Source: JAWPMT01 sp965267435
Lineage (GTDB): Bacteria > Bacteroidota > Bacteroidia > Cytophagales > Cyclobacteriaceae
Assembly (NCBI GenBank): GCA_965267435.1
Contig: OZ253960.1
Coordinates: forward strand, 6,138,001 to 6,202,000
Length of the DNA: 64,000 nt
Direction: 5' to 3'
How positions within the stretch are numbered: the first letter of the stretch is position 1; each line of letters starts with the position of its first letter. Positions 49,903 through 62,200 of the stretch are shown piece after piece. The position numbers were made by a program, and so were the translations under genes. The notes beneath the pieces are model-generated. The model ran no database searches. It saw nothing but the letters and a program-made list of their open reading frames with translations, and was not told the DNA's origin.

Positions 49903-51270
49903 CTATTGCCCCACAAAACCTCCAATCAAGTCCAGATCGGGTCTGTTGTTGCGTAATTCACCTACGTAGTCGTTGGAGGCTGCGGTTTGCCAAATATAAA
50001 GTCTTTTGAGGCTCTCCAGTTTTGCGATGGTTTCTAGCCCAGCGTCTGTGATCCCTGTTCCGTACAAGTTAACGACTTCGAGATGCTCCAAGCCGGTTAG
50101 TGCATTCAGATTTTCGTCTGTGATGTTGCTGCCGTGGAGGTCCAGGCGCACCAGGTGCTTCATAGCAGGGATGCGCTCAAAGAGGGGACTTGGTAGTTGG
50201 GTGTTGGAAAGATCCAGGAATACCACCTTATCTTCCACCTCCGTTAGCAAGTTGTACTGGCCTGCCTCGAGGCTCTCTCCACGAAAGGCGAGGTCCAGCA
50301 GGAAATTGTTCTCTCCCAGGCACTCTACAGAGAAACCATTGGAGCGAAGCTTCTCCAGCACCTCTTCTGACGATTTCGCGACTGTTACTCTCTCATAATA
50401 GGGCAGTGGATGCAAGTCCTTTTCATAGTCGCGCATGACTAAGGCGACCAATTCCTCATCCATTGCCTCATAATCGAATTTCTGCAAACTGTCAGCTCCC
50501 TGCGCTATCCACCACTTCAAAATCGTCAACTCCGTGTAGCTGAGTGCATCGCCTGATGGCGGCATAAACTTGCGGTTGGCAGCATCCAGTGTCACGCGTC
50601 GAAAGAGCTCACTCGTGTGCGGACTGCCAGCGACAACGGCTGTGGAGGTCTCCGATTCCCTAAATAAGTTGACGAAAACGGTCAGGTCTAATCCACCTCG
50701 GGCTTCTTCCGTATTGTGGCACCGCATGCACTTGGCTTCGAGCACCGGCTGTAAGATTTGATCATAGACCAGAATGGAGTCCGGAGCTGTACCCTCGAGG
50801 TCCACAATGACCTCATCACCAGCGCCCAACAGGGGGGCGATAACGGAAGGAGCGTAGTCACCGAGGTAGCTTTCTCCGTGGGTCAGCACACCTCCCAGGT
50901 GACCGGTAATGGAGAGCAGAACGCCGATCACCAAGGAGCCGATCACTGACCACTGCCGATGGTAGTCGGATTTTACGCCCTTGAGGACAAACGCTAAGCC
51001 CGATAGTATCAGAACGGCGATACCAAATGCTTTATGTTGCTGCAAAGCGGATCCGCCATGCTGGCCCTCTCCTTCAAGGAGTAATCCTGTTGTCACGGCC
51101 AAAATCCCTGCCAAGACCCCCAGGCCTAGTGCCCAAAGGGTAGGTGCCCGAAAGGTGTCCTTTTTACCAAATTTTTCGACGATCTCCAGCACCACTGCCA
51201 ACAGGAGAAAACCAATGGGCAAGTGAACGAGGAGTGGGTGGAAACGCGCTATAAAAAGTTCTAACTCCAT
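49903..51270 (-). CDS. Membrane DUF2231-like protein with cytochrome c motif and leucine-rich repeats
   Basis: Residues 1-125 contain four membrane helices of the DUF2231 type (R-F-H-P-L-L-V-H-L-P-I-G-F). A Planctomycetes-type cytochrome c domain follows with the haem motif Cys181-Met-Arg-Cys184-His185 and a distal K-F-M-P-P-S-G. The C-terminal part (about 330-440) is a leucine-rich repeat block, e.g. L-D-L-H-G-S-N-I-T-D-E-N-L-N-A-L. The 455-residue layout is the membrane anchor seen with DUF1549/DUF1553 and DUF1501 proteins. It starts 5 bp after the DUF1501 stop, so all three genes form one operon. Confidence 0.88.
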   Translation of the reverse strand: MELELFIARFHPLLVHLPIGFLLLAVVLEIVEKFGKKDTFRAPTLWALGLGVLAGILAVTTGLLLEGEGQHGGSALQQHKAFGIAVLILSGLAFVLKGVKSDYHRQWSVIGSLVIGVLLSITGHLGGVLTHGESYLGDYAPSVIAPLLGAGDEVIVDLEGTAPDSILVYDQILQPVLEAKCMRCHNTEEARGGLDLTVFVNLFRESETSTAVVAGSPHTSELFRRVTLDAANRKFMPPSGDALSYTELTILKWWIAQGADSLQKFDYEAMDEELVALVMRDYEKDLHPLPYYERVTVAKSSEEVLEKLRSNGFSVECLGENNFLLDLAFRGESLEAGQYNLLTEVEDKVVFLDLSNTQLPSPLFERIPAMKHLVRLDLHGSNITDENLNALTGLEHLEVVNLYGTGITDAGLETIAKLESLKRLYIWQTAASNDYVGELRNNRPDLDLIGGFVGQ

Positions 51271-51274
51271 GTCT

Positions 51275-52729
<1,455 letters not shown>

Positions 52730-52733
52730 ACAG

Positions 52734-55700
52734 TTATCTTTTCATATACGCTTCGTCCATGTTTAGGAGCGTGTTAGACACTACCGTCAACGCCGCCAGT
52801 TGGACAGGATCGAGGTCGTCCAATTCCAGGGAGAAATCCCCCACGGCAAGCAGCTTATCAATTTCATCTTTTTGCTTTTGGAATTCCGCGACCTGCTCCG
52901 TGTATAGCTCTTCCATGATCCTCTGCTCGTCTGGTTCGGGAGCACGACTCAGCACCAGCTTGAAGCCGGTCTCTATTTGCTTCGCCAGCGAATCGCCACC
53001 TTCCTGGGACAGCCGATAGGCCAGCGCCTTCGACGCCTCCACAAACTGCGGGTCATTGAGAAGAACCAGTGCCTGTAGCGGCGTATTGGTTCGCTCCCTG
53101 GTAATCGTGCAGACCTCCCTGTTTGGGGCGTCGAATATGGTCATATTAGGAGGAGGAGATGTGCGCCGTATGAACGTGTACATGCTCCTGCGGTACTGGC
53201 TGTCATCGTGGTCCTGCTTGTAGTGCCTGAGGAAATGAGAGAAGTTACCCAACTCGATCCACAGCCCTTCTGGTTGATAGGGCTTGGCGCTAGGTCCACC
53301 CACGGTAGTGTTCAGGAGACCGCTGGCGGCGAGGGCATTGTCGCGGATAAACTCCGCTTGCCACCTGTAGCTCGGTCCTCGGGCTAACCATACGTTGGAT
53401 GCATCGATTTCATAGACCTTCTCATCGATTTTGCTCGACTGCCGGTAGGTAGCACTCGTTACCATCAGCTTGATCAGGTGCTGCACGTCCCAGCCAGATT
53501 CCTGAAATTCCACTGCCAGCCAATCCAGTAGTTTTGGATGGCTGGGTAGGGCACCTTGACTCCCAAAGTCGTTGGCTGTCGCCACGATGCCTCGACCGAA
53601 TATCATCTGCCAGTAGCGGTTGACAGCCACACGAGCAGTCAGCGGATTGCTTTCATCGAACAACCACTGGCTCAGGCCAAGTCTGTTGGGGGCATACGTC
53701 GAGTCAAAGGGCAGGACCTTCGACACCCCACCCGCTGAGACCTCCGCAGTGGGCTTATCATACTCCCCTCTTGTCAGAATGAATGTGGGTCTCCTCTCGG
53801 GCATGTCCTGCATGACCATCAGCTCTTCCACCGTATCCATGACTGCCAGTCGTTCCTTTCGCAGGTCGAAGGCCTCCTGATCAAGTTTGTCAAGTTCTCT
53901 ACTTACAGGAATTAGTGCGGTCTGAGGTTCGCCGTACTCGCTTTGTTTCTTCAGCCGCATGGCATTGGAGGCGGGAATGGCCCGATCGAAGATGGCCAGT
54001 TCATCCACCGAACCCTGGAAGATCCCGTCGTCACCCGTAAACGCTCTAGCGCTGCGACCCATCATCAACCCACGATCACTCCGCTCTCGGGACACCGTAG
54101 TCGGTATGATCGTTTTTGCCAGCTTGTCAAAAATCACGTTGGTCGTCCCCGGTTCGCCGTCAATACTGATCGTAACGCCCTCCGCCTTCATCGAGCCGTC
54201 ATAGCTCACAAGGATATGAGCCCATTTGCCGAGTTCAATTGACCTGCGACTCTGCACATGCAGGTAGTCGTGCGCGAGGTTGCTGATCAATCGGAAGGCC
54301 ACGTGATTGCCAGAATCCAGATAGAGATCCCAACCTCTCCACATGGTGTTCTTACTTCCTGCATTGCCAATGAGTACTTTGGTCTTTTTAGAGTCTTTGA
54401 CCATCTTGGCCCAAAGAGATACCGAGAAAGGCTCGTATGCCTCAAATTGGCCGATATCTTTGGCGATTACCCTGTCATCCTGCCGATCAAACAAAGGGGC
54501 ATTGCCGGAAATGCCCTGCACTAACTCCAGTTCACCAACCGCACGGAACTGGGGGTTGTCGTCGAGGAATTTGGATGAATCAGTCACTGTGATTTTCTCG
54601 AAGGACTGGGATAATATTGGGCGGACCTCCTTTACCTCACTGGCTGTTGCCGTCATCCGCTCCAGATCTTCTTCGACTTCTAAGATCTGATTGTCGAGAT
54701 AGGCAATCAACTCATCGGTTTCTTCGTCCGACAGGAGTACGGTTGGGCCATAGTCGCCGTCATCTCCGGTCATGCCCAGTTCCTTCACGCTGTTGAAGAA
54801 CGCCGTCATCTGATAGTACTCCTTTTGCGAAATGGGATCAAACTTATGGTCGTGGCACCGTGCGCATTCGAGCGTTAGGCCCATAAAAGCTGTACCGATG
54901 GTATTGGTCCGGTTGGCCACGTACTCTTGACGGAATTCTTCATCAAGTGCGCCTCCCTCGGCAGTCATGGGGTGATTCCTGTTGAAAGCCGTGGCTATCA
55001 CCTGGTCTTTCGAAGCGTTGGGGATGAGGTCTCCGGCCAGCTGCTCGGTGACAAATTGATCGTAGGGCATGTTTTCCCGAAAGGCATCGATCACCCAATC
55101 TCTCCAGGGCCACATACGTCGCGAGCCATCGGCGTGGAATCCGTGAGAGTCGGCATACCTGGCAAGGTCCAGCCAGTCCAACGCCATACGTTCAGCAAAG
55201 GCTGTGGAAGATAGCAATCGATCGACCACCTTGTCGTAGGCATCATCACTGCCATCAGCCAGGAAGGCGTCAATGTCTTCTACTCTCGGTGGCAGTCCGG
55301 TAAGATCCATGGTCACCCGCCGCAAAAGACGGCTTTTGTCCGCTTGCTCTGCCGGTGATAGCCCCTTTTGGAGAAGCGTTTCCTGTATGAAATGGTCGAC
55401 AGGGTTGTATTGGACCCAATCCGTTTCCTGAGTGGGGATCTGCGGTCTTTCCGGAGGAATGTATGCCCAGTGCTCTTTCCATTCGGCACCATCCTCTACC
55501 CACTTGACAATAGCCGCCTTCTCCCGATTGGATAGTGAGAGCTTTGAATCCGGTGGTGGCATTATCAAATCCGGGTCATCGCTGAGGATCCGTGCAATCA
55601 CCTCACTACCCGAAAGATTGCCCGGTTGGAAAGGAACGTGGCGGGTGGTCGTCTTTGCAAACAGGCCATCCTTCGTATCTAGTCGCATTTCAGCTTTCCG

Positions 55701-55910
55701 CTGATTGGCGTCGGGTCCATGGCAGTGGTAGCATCTGTCCGACAGGATCGGTTTGATATCCGTGTTATAATCAATGGCCTGCGGCAGTTCGCTGTATGCG
55801 GTCGCCACCTCATCAGCCATTTGGACACCACACCCACTGATCGACAAGAGGACGATTGCCCCCATCGCCAGGTGAAGAAGGAAATTGTTCGGATACGTCT
55901 TAAGATTCAT
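52734..55910 (-). CDS. PSCyt1-DUF1549-LamG-DUF1553 multidomain lipoprotein
   Basis: A 1058-residue lipoprotein (Cys27 in L-S-I-S-G-C). Domain order: cytochrome c-like PSCyt1 with haem motif Cys60-Tyr-His-Cys63-His64 and M-P-P-P-D-S (about 45-140), DUF1549 (about 165-390, with R-W... R-D-W-V-I-D-A-F and C-A-R-C-H-D-H-K-F-D-P, which adds a second C-x-x-C-H), a LamG-like concanavalin domain (about 480-650), and DUF1553 (about 740-1040, N-R-Y-W-Q-M-I-F-G-R-G-I-V). This is the Planctomycetes-type architecture associated with polysaccharide breakdown, here in a Bacteroidota genome. It is the first gene of a three-gene operon. Confidence 0.92.
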   Translation of the reverse strand: MNLKTYPNNFLLHLAMGAIVLLSISGCGVQMADEVATAYSELPQAIDYNTDIKPILSDRCYHCHGPDANQRKAEMRLDTKDGLFAKTTTRHVPFQPGNLSGSEVIARILSDDPDLIMPPPDSKLSLSNREKAAIVKWVEDGAEWKEHWAYIPPERPQIPTQETDWVQYNPVDHFIQETLLQKGLSPAEQADKSRLLRRVTMDLTGLPPRVEDIDAFLADGSDDAYDKVVDRLLSSTAFAERMALDWLDLARYADSHGFHADGSRRMWPWRDWVIDAFRENMPYDQFVTEQLAGDLIPNASKDQVIATAFNRNHPMTAEGGALDEEFRQEYVANRTNTIGTAFMGLTLECARCHDHKFDPISQKEYYQMTAFFNSVKELGMTGDDGDYGPTVLLSDEETDELIAYLDNQILEVEEDLERMTATASEVKEVRPILSQSFEKITVTDSSKFLDDNPQFRAVGELELVQGISGNAPLFDRQDDRVIAKDIGQFEAYEPFSVSLWAKMVKDSKKTKVLIGNAGSKNTMWRGWDLYLDSGNHVAFRLISNLAHDYLHVQSRRSIELGKWAHILVSYDGSMKAEGVTISIDGEPGTTNVIFDKLAKTIIPTTVSRERSDRGLMMGRSARAFTGDDGIFQGSVDELAIFDRAIPASNAMRLKKQSEYGEPQTALIPVSRELDKLDQEAFDLRKERLAVMDTVEELMVMQDMPERRPTFILTRGEYDKPTAEVSAGGVSKVLPFDSTYAPNRLGLSQWLFDESNPLTARVAVNRYWQMIFGRGIVATANDFGSQGALPSHPKLLDWLAVEFQESGWDVQHLIKLMVTSATYRQSSKIDEKVYEIDASNVWLARGPSYRWQAEFIRDNALAASGLLNTTVGGPSAKPYQPEGLWIELGNFSHFLRHYKQDHDDSQYRRSMYTFIRRTSPPPNMTIFDAPNREVCTITRERTNTPLQALVLLNDPQFVEASKALAYRLSQEGGDSLAKQIETGFKLVLSRAPEPDEQRIMEELYTEQVAEFQKQKDEIDKLLAVGDFSLELDDLDPVQLAALTVVSNTLLNMDEAYMKR

Positions 55911-56071
55911 TTATTCGGGCTCATTTCCCAGCATCGAGAATAGCGATCAATTTAATTTGAATGTGATTGCTATCCAAAATGAAGGCATTAGGGGCTGTTG
56001 ACATTCCTGCTCCTAATTGCCCTGGGCTTTGTGGTCCGACGTATCTGTATCCTGTATGCCGCTAGATGTAC

Positions 56072-56713
56072 TTAAGTTAACCCCTTATGCACCTTCTTTT
56101 CCAGGTATCTGGCAATGGACGGGATGTCCAAAGCCGGAATGGGGTGTCCGATTGCTGTAAATGACCACTCGGTGGCATGGCGTTCTAGCTTTCCCAATAC
56201 CATCGAGACATAGCCACGATAACTTTCCTCATTGCTCACATGAAAGTTGGCCAGAGATTCACCAAAGTTTCTCAATCCGCCTTTGTAGAGTCGCACCTGC
56301 GAATAAGGTATGGTGCTGAAGTCTTGTCCTCGGAAGGAGTTGAGGTAGAGGTAGATAGTGTCCACTGCCGGGTTCACCATAGGTAAGTCGATTGTGATGA
56401 CCTCCTGATCCACGCTGTTGCCCCATTTATCCCGTGAAGACTCGTCGGCTGAGTGATTGATCGCACTGTCTCGACTACGGAGTTTGCGAAAGCAGATGGT
56501 TTCGAACGCCCTGCCACGTGCAAACGTCGTAACCCCGCCATCCAAATCAGTACGTGCCGCCGGTCCCGAGATCTTTGGAAGTCCTTCGCTTGCTGTGGAG
56601 TTGCCCCAACTCAGACCGAGACATATATGGTGAAATCGACGATGACCTTTTTCCAGGCGAATGGAATAACCCTTCTGAAGGGTCATTCCTGGAGAATTGC
56701 CTAAGGAGATCAT
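56072..56713 (-). CDS. Orphan TerD-family protein
   Basis: The 213-residue protein shows the TerD fold: L-G-L-S-W at the first strand, the D-L-D-G-G metal (calcium) site, a D-Q-E-V-I-T-I-D-L-P segment matching the G-D-D-E-x-I-x-I-D-L of relatives, then S-M-V-L-G-K-L-E-R-H-A-T-E-W-S-F-T-A-I-G near the end, a family signature. TerD/TerZ proteins normally occur as ter gene sets for tellurite, phage or stress response. Here it stands alone, with no terC, terA or terB visible. The acidic H-S-A-D segment that replaces H-x-G-D is a variant of the usual metal motif. Confidence 0.82.
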   Translation of the reverse strand: MISLGNSPGMTLQKGYSIRLEKGHRRFHHICLGLSWGNSTASEGLPKISGPAARTDLDGGVTTFARGRAFETICFRKLRSRDSAINHSADESSRDKWGNSVDQEVITIDLPMVNPAVDTIYLYLNSFRGQDFSTIPYSQVRLYKGGLRNFGESLANFHVSNEESYRGYVSMVLGKLERHATEWSFTAIGHPIPALDIPSIARYLEKKVHKGLT

Positions 56714-57229
56714 GACAGTGACTGCTTTTGGTTGTAATGCCCTGTGCGGATTTGGGAGGAATCTTCTGCATGTCCTGGAGAGACGCCCGCGGTGATGGTA
56801 ATAACCATAGATGACAAGTATTTAGATGTTCAAGTAAGCTTCATTAAATACTCTCGAAGTGCGGAGAAGACACTTCAACCTGTGACGAATAGGCAAGGGG
56901 CCCAACGAATAGGATCGGGAGTGGCGGTATCCAGCATTTCGGCGAGTATCGTAACGGGCCTTCACAAGAAGGAACCCATCAAATTCAAAACAATATATTA
57001 AAAAAATTAAAAATATTATTTGAATTATTATATAAGCATTTTACGAAATGAGGGCCATTGAGTTGTGCTTCAGCCACCATGTACCTCGAACGCCGATGTG
57101 ATTACGTTAGAAGCGAATTGTGAGAATCCTGGCCTGTTAGTTTTTGATTATCAACGTGTTAATAACGAGTTCGTACCGTTCTTCCGGCTCCTTTGAACGA
57201 ACGATAAAAAAGAACAGGAATCCCTTTCG
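56714..57229. other. Non-coding stretch with AT-rich block
   Basis: The 516 bp include an AT-rich block at about 56985-57040 in an otherwise GC-balanced window. It lies between the start of the TerD gene and the stop of the pyruvate kinase gene. One 85-codon plus-strand frame (56744-57001) has no domain and is not called. Confidence 0.55.
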
Positions 57230-59056
57230 TTAGAGCGCCAGCTTCTTCAATTGCGGCAACATGGGTGCATTTTTTTCCTGCAGGCTTTCCATATCGGAGA
57301 GTATCGTATCGAGGAGTCGGATGGCTTCAGTGATATAAGGCCCCTTGTTGAGCATGACGCATTCGCTCTTGACAGCAGACGTCGTATCTGTGATCTCTGA
57401 TCTGGATGGTAGGCCTTTCTTAGCGAGGTTCTCGAGTACCTGTGTGGCCCAGATGACGGGTATGTGCGCAGCACTACATAGCAGCACCAATTCACGTTGC
57501 ACTCTGCCGATGCTGTCCCACCCTGTTTCTACAGCGAGATCACCGCGGGCGATCATCACACCTACGTAATGAGATCGCATGGCGGTAAAGAGGATCTGAG
57601 CCAGGTTGTTGTAAGCCCGACGGGTTTCAATCTTCAGGATCACATTGAGCTTGTTGAGTACACCAAGCTTCTCAAGCTCGTCGTAGAGCTCCTCGACATC
57701 TTCCTTACGACTGACAAAGGAGAAGTTGACTACGTCGGCGTGTGCTGCGACGAACTTCAGGTCTTCTTTGTCCTTCTTCGTCAGCCCGCTTATGTGCAGG
57801 TCCGTGGTGGGGAAATTGATGCCTTTCTCCGCTTTCAGCTTCGACCCGTTTTCACGAGCGCGTGTGATCAGTACTTCAAACTGTTCGGGGCTGACAGTAT
57901 CGATGATCCCCTCGATTTTGCCGTCATCGAATAGGATGCGCTCTCCTACTTTGACGTGCTCAAATACTTCCGCCAATTGGCAGGATACGTGCGCCTGCTG
58001 GAGTACCTCGCCATCTTCATCAAAAATGGCTGGCTCGCCCAAAATGCCCTCCTTGTGAATGGTCAGTCGGTCGTTGACTCGCAGGAGGAGGAACTGTTCC
58101 AGCGGAGGCATTTCTCCGATGGTCGCCTTAGGGACGCCCTTACGTTCAGGCTTGAGTGTAGTGCCCGTACCCAGGTAAGAAGTCTCATAGCAATTGACAA
58201 GTACTGCGTTAGGTGAAACGTCGATCACCTTCATCGCTCGTTGCTTGTCGCGCATGTCGGATACGCGTATTCGGTCCCCGACCTTGAGCTGGGCCATCCT
58301 CTTCCGAGGGACTGGTATGCAGTGTCTTTCGGATTCCTCATTGACCTCGGGAACGAAGAGGATCGATGCCGGATTCATGACGCGACCAAGCTCGTCGCGC
58401 TCGGGATTAAACTTACGTACCTTGGGTCCAGCCTTTATCGCGCCAGTCCGGATCTTGGGGCCCGCAAGGTCCATAGTGATCTTGATCTCCCGACCCATAG
58501 CAGCGGATGCTTTCTTGATATTCTTGATGATCTTCAACCACACTTCCGGGCCGTCATGGGCGCAATTGATGCGCGCACAGTTCATTCCGCTTTTGACCAT
58601 GTCGTGGACCAGGCTGTAATTGTAAGCTGCTTCGGTGGGTTGCGTTACCATGATGCGCACACGGCGCCCTTTGGATCGATAACCTAGCAGCTCCTTGGTA
58701 TGGTTGACCAGGAGCTTCTCGCCGCTTTTAATAGACAGGCCCGACTTCCTGAACTTCTGGTTTTTCTCATGAATAAGCCGCCCCAGGATATGCCGGGAAA
58801 ATAAGAGGCTCGCCAGCACATGCCCCTCCGCCTTGGCCAGCCGAGATAGTCCTAAGTGCCCCAGTTTCTTTTGTACGAATCGAAGGTCCATCTGGCGAAA
58901 TACGAGGTAGTGCAGAAGATTTCTGGTGCTCTTCTTGTAGGGTTCAGATACCTGGCTAAGAAGGGCCTTGTGTTTTGTCTCCTTTGCCTTTAATCGAGCC
59001 ACCTGGGCGTCGATTTCTTCGATGAGCTTGGAGATCTTTTCGGGGTTGTACTTCAT
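57230..59056 (-). CDS. Atypical pyruvate kinase with N-terminal helical extension
   Basis: The 608-residue protein has an unknown N-terminal part (about 1-125, basic helices). The rest matches pyruvate kinase: R-I-M-V-T-Q-P-T at the barrel entry, M-D-L-A-G-P-K-I-R-T-G, Lys475 and Glu477 in I-L-K-I-E-T-R-R-A, M-I-A-R-G-D-L-A-V-E-T-G, and A-T-Q-V-L-E-N-L-A. The B domain between is enlarged, and the C-terminal allosteric domain of normal enzymes (about 120 residues) is missing. Key catalytic residues remain, so it may be active but unregulated. Canonical pyk is not in the window; this is likely a second, divergent copy. The gene stands alone. Confidence 0.82.
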   Translation of the reverse strand: MKYNPEKISKLIEEIDAQVARLKAKETKHKALLSQVSEPYKKSTRNLLHYLVFRQMDLRFVQKKLGHLGLSRLAKAEGHVLASLLFSRHILGRLIHEKNQKFRKSGLSIKSGEKLLVNHTKELLGYRSKGRRVRIMVTQPTEAAYNYSLVHDMVKSGMNCARINCAHDGPEVWLKIIKNIKKASAAMGREIKITMDLAGPKIRTGAIKAGPKVRKFNPERDELGRVMNPASILFVPEVNEESERHCIPVPRKRMAQLKVGDRIRVSDMRDKQRAMKVIDVSPNAVLVNCYETSYLGTGTTLKPERKGVPKATIGEMPPLEQFLLLRVNDRLTIHKEGILGEPAIFDEDGEVLQQAHVSCQLAEVFEHVKVGERILFDDGKIEGIIDTVSPEQFEVLITRARENGSKLKAEKGINFPTTDLHISGLTKKDKEDLKFVAAHADVVNFSFVSRKEDVEELYDELEKLGVLNKLNVILKIETRRAYNNLAQILFTAMRSHYVGVMIARGDLAVETGWDSIGRVQRELVLLCSAAHIPVIWATQVLENLAKKGLPSRSEITDTTSAVKSECVMLNKGPYITEAIRLLDTILSDMESLQEKNAPMLPQLKKLAL

Positions 59057-59096
59057 TGCTCCAGGACAGGTAAAAAAAGGGCGTCGATCAGTACTT

Positions 59097-59104
59097 CAAA
59101 GCTA
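59097..59104 (-). promoter_or_regulatory. Candidate -7 element of the pyruvate kinase gene
   Basis: Read on the minus strand this is TAGCTTTG, a perfect TAnnTTTG match, 41 bp before the ATG at 59056. No TTG with good spacing was seen further upstream. Confidence 0.35.
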
Positions 59105-59259
59105 AAGCTTGCTGGGCAAAAAATCCCCTGACATTGGGCCCAATCCCGCATCTGGGCAATTGATTTATGTCATCCGTTAACAGCTGATTAATATCTTATG
59201 CCATCCCGGGGTAAATCTTTAACTTCAGGCCGTTATTTGAGCACACGAGAATTGCGACT

Positions 59260-62200
59260 ATGAGACTATTACCCCAAATCACATCATTACTCTTATTATT
59301 TATTCTATCGATAATGGTGCCATTGCACGCCCAGGAATGGAAAGATCCTGCCGTCATTCAGGTGAATACCGAAGCTCCTCGCACTAGCTACATTCCTTTC
59401 GCGACCAAAGCCGCTGCGCTGGCCCGCGTTGACCAACCCAAGCAAAGTAGCCGCTACTTTTCATTGGCAGGAAAGTGGCGCTTCAAGTGGTCACCCAATG
59501 CGGCTTCGAGGCCAGCAGATTTCTATGCTACTTCCGTCTATGATGGGGGTTGGGATCTCATTGACGTGCCCGGCAACTGGCAGGTACAGGGCTATGGTTT
59601 GCCGATCTATACTAACATCATATATCCGTTTGATGCCTCCGAACTCCGACCTCCGGAAGACTGGAATCCAGTCGGGTCCTATCGGAAAACGTTTCGACTG
59701 CCTCCGGGTTGGACCGCGTCTCCTGAATCTGGCAATCAGATCTTTCTCCACTTCGAAGGGGTGGATGCTGGTTTCTACCTCTGGGTCAATGGTCAAAAAG
59801 TGGGGTATAGCCAGGGCAGCCGTACGCCTGCCGAATTCAATATTACTTCCTTCCTCACAGAAGGAGATAACCTGATCGCCGTAGAGGTTTACAGATGGAC
59901 CGACGGTGCATTGTTGGAAGATCAGGATTTCTGGCGCCTTAGCGGCATCTACCGGGACGTCTACCTATGGATGGCTAACGCTGCGAACGTGAAGGATCTG
60001 GAAGTGCTGGCGGACTTCGACCCCAGCTCGAGAAATGGATCTCTCACCGTGGATGTCAATGTGGGTGGCAGCGGAGGTGCCCAGGTCAGCGCGGAGCTTC
60101 TGGATGCCAATGGCGTGTCTATTGCGAATGCGTCAGCAAGTGCGCCAACCGACGGCCAATGGTCATGGAATACTTCGGTGTCCAATGCCAGGCCCTGGAG
60201 TGCCGAATCCCCCTACCTCTATACGTTGTTGACTACGCTAAGCGATGATCAGGGCAATGTGCTGGAGGTGATCCCACAGCGCATTGGATTTCGACGAGTG
60301 GAGATCAAAGATGCGATCCTGCTAGTGAATGGTGTGCCCGTGAAGCTCAAAGGTGTCAATCGACATGAGCATCATCCAGAAACGGGTCACGTTGTAGATG
60401 AGGAAAGTATGATGCGCGACATCACCATGATGAAGCGACACAACATCAACGCCGTAAGAACCTCTCACTATCCCAATGTGCCCGCCTGGTACGACCTCTG
60501 CGACCGCTTTGGGATCTATGTGATGGATGAGGCCAATCTGGAGACGCATGGCTTTGGTACCCGAGGCCAGAGTGTCATCAATGAGGCGCCAGAATGGAAG
60601 CAGCCTCACGTCAACAGGACTGAGAGGATGATCGAGAGAGACTACAATCACCCAAGTATCATCATGTGGTCAGCAGGTAACGAATCTGGTGATGGTCCCA
60701 ACACCAGGGCCTGCGCGGATTATGGACGTCAGAGAGATCCATCACGGCCATTCCACTATGAGAATGCCAGTGTTGATGGGTTTGACGGTGCCGGCACGGA
60801 CGTGATTTCACACATGTATCTGCAGGCAAAAGACTTCAATGAGGAGCTGGGCAAATGGCCGGAGAAGCCCCTTCTTCTTTGTGAATACACCCATGCGATG
60901 GGCAATAGCAATGGTAATCTGGATGCCTACTGGGATGAAGCATGGAGCAATCCCCGTATTTCAGGGTTCTTCGTCTGGGACTGGATGGATCAGGCCATGC
61001 AACAACCAGTCCCCTATGGCAAGTCCGATCCCTGGGGTCGTAAGGATTTCATGGCCTACGGAGGTTGGTGGGAAGACAGGGCTGCTGTTCACCACGATGC
61101 CAACTTCTGTATGAATGGCCTGCTGGATGGCAATTGGAATGCGCACCCTGGTTTGATTGCACTGAAACACATGCAGCAGCCCATCAAGAGCGAATTGGCG
61201 GGGTCTAACCTTATTGTCTATAACAGGAATGATTTTATTGATTTCGGAGGTAAAGTTGAAATTGTGTGGAACGTCAGTACCGAGGGCCAGCAAATTGCGC
61301 AGGGGACGATCGAAGTGCCTTCCGTCGTAGCCAAGGGCTCCAGGACATTGCCGTTACCAGCATTGCCCGCCGCTGGTGGCCAGGAAACATGGCTTAATAT
61401 CTCCTACAGATCAACAGAAAATACCCCCTTCTGGCAGGCCGGATTCGAACTCGGCTGGGATCAGTTCAAGCTGGGTGGGGACTGGTCGATTCCTGCATTG
61501 CCGGAAGTAAAGGGAAAACCTTTGCGAGTCAGCGTCGATGCGGCGGAAGTGACCGTCACCGGCCGCAATTGGGAGGTGCTCTTCAATAGAGAGAATGGGA
61601 CGCTGAAGAACTGGAGGTACGAGCGCACCAACCTACTGCAAGCAGGGGGTCAGCCCGATTTTTGGAGAGTGCCATTGGATAATGATCAGGGCGCAGGGCT
61701 AAGGGCCAATGGAAGCACCGAAGGAGAAGGGCAATTAGCTGCCAGCGGTATTTGGAAGGCAGCAGGCAGTAGCTGGGATCCCGACCTGCCGGACGTAGAG
61801 AATCAAGCCGATGGTAGCGTCCTGCTGACTTTCAAAGGGCCCATACTTGATGGCCAGGGCCAAATCGAGCTTTCCTACCATGTGAGAGAGGATGGGACGA
61901 TGAAGGTGGATTACAAATATTCCACGTCAGCATCATTGCCCATGATCCCACGTGTAGGCACGGCATGGGAGATGCCCCTGGCCTTTGACCAGATCCAATG
62001 GTACGGCCCAGGACCCTACAGTACATATAGCGACCGAAACTTCGAACGTGTGGGACAGTACAGGAAGTCGGTAATGGACAACTGGGTGGACTACTCCCGG
62101 CCTCAGGAAAATGGAAACAAGGCCGACGTGCGATGGATTTCAGTGACCAATGCAGGCGGTCAGGGATTGCAGTTTGTATCCAATGAATTCCTGAGCGCAA

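Noticed and set aside
56744..57001. 85-codon plus-strand frame
   Set aside because: No domain, no start context, and it runs into the AT-rich block; likely chance.
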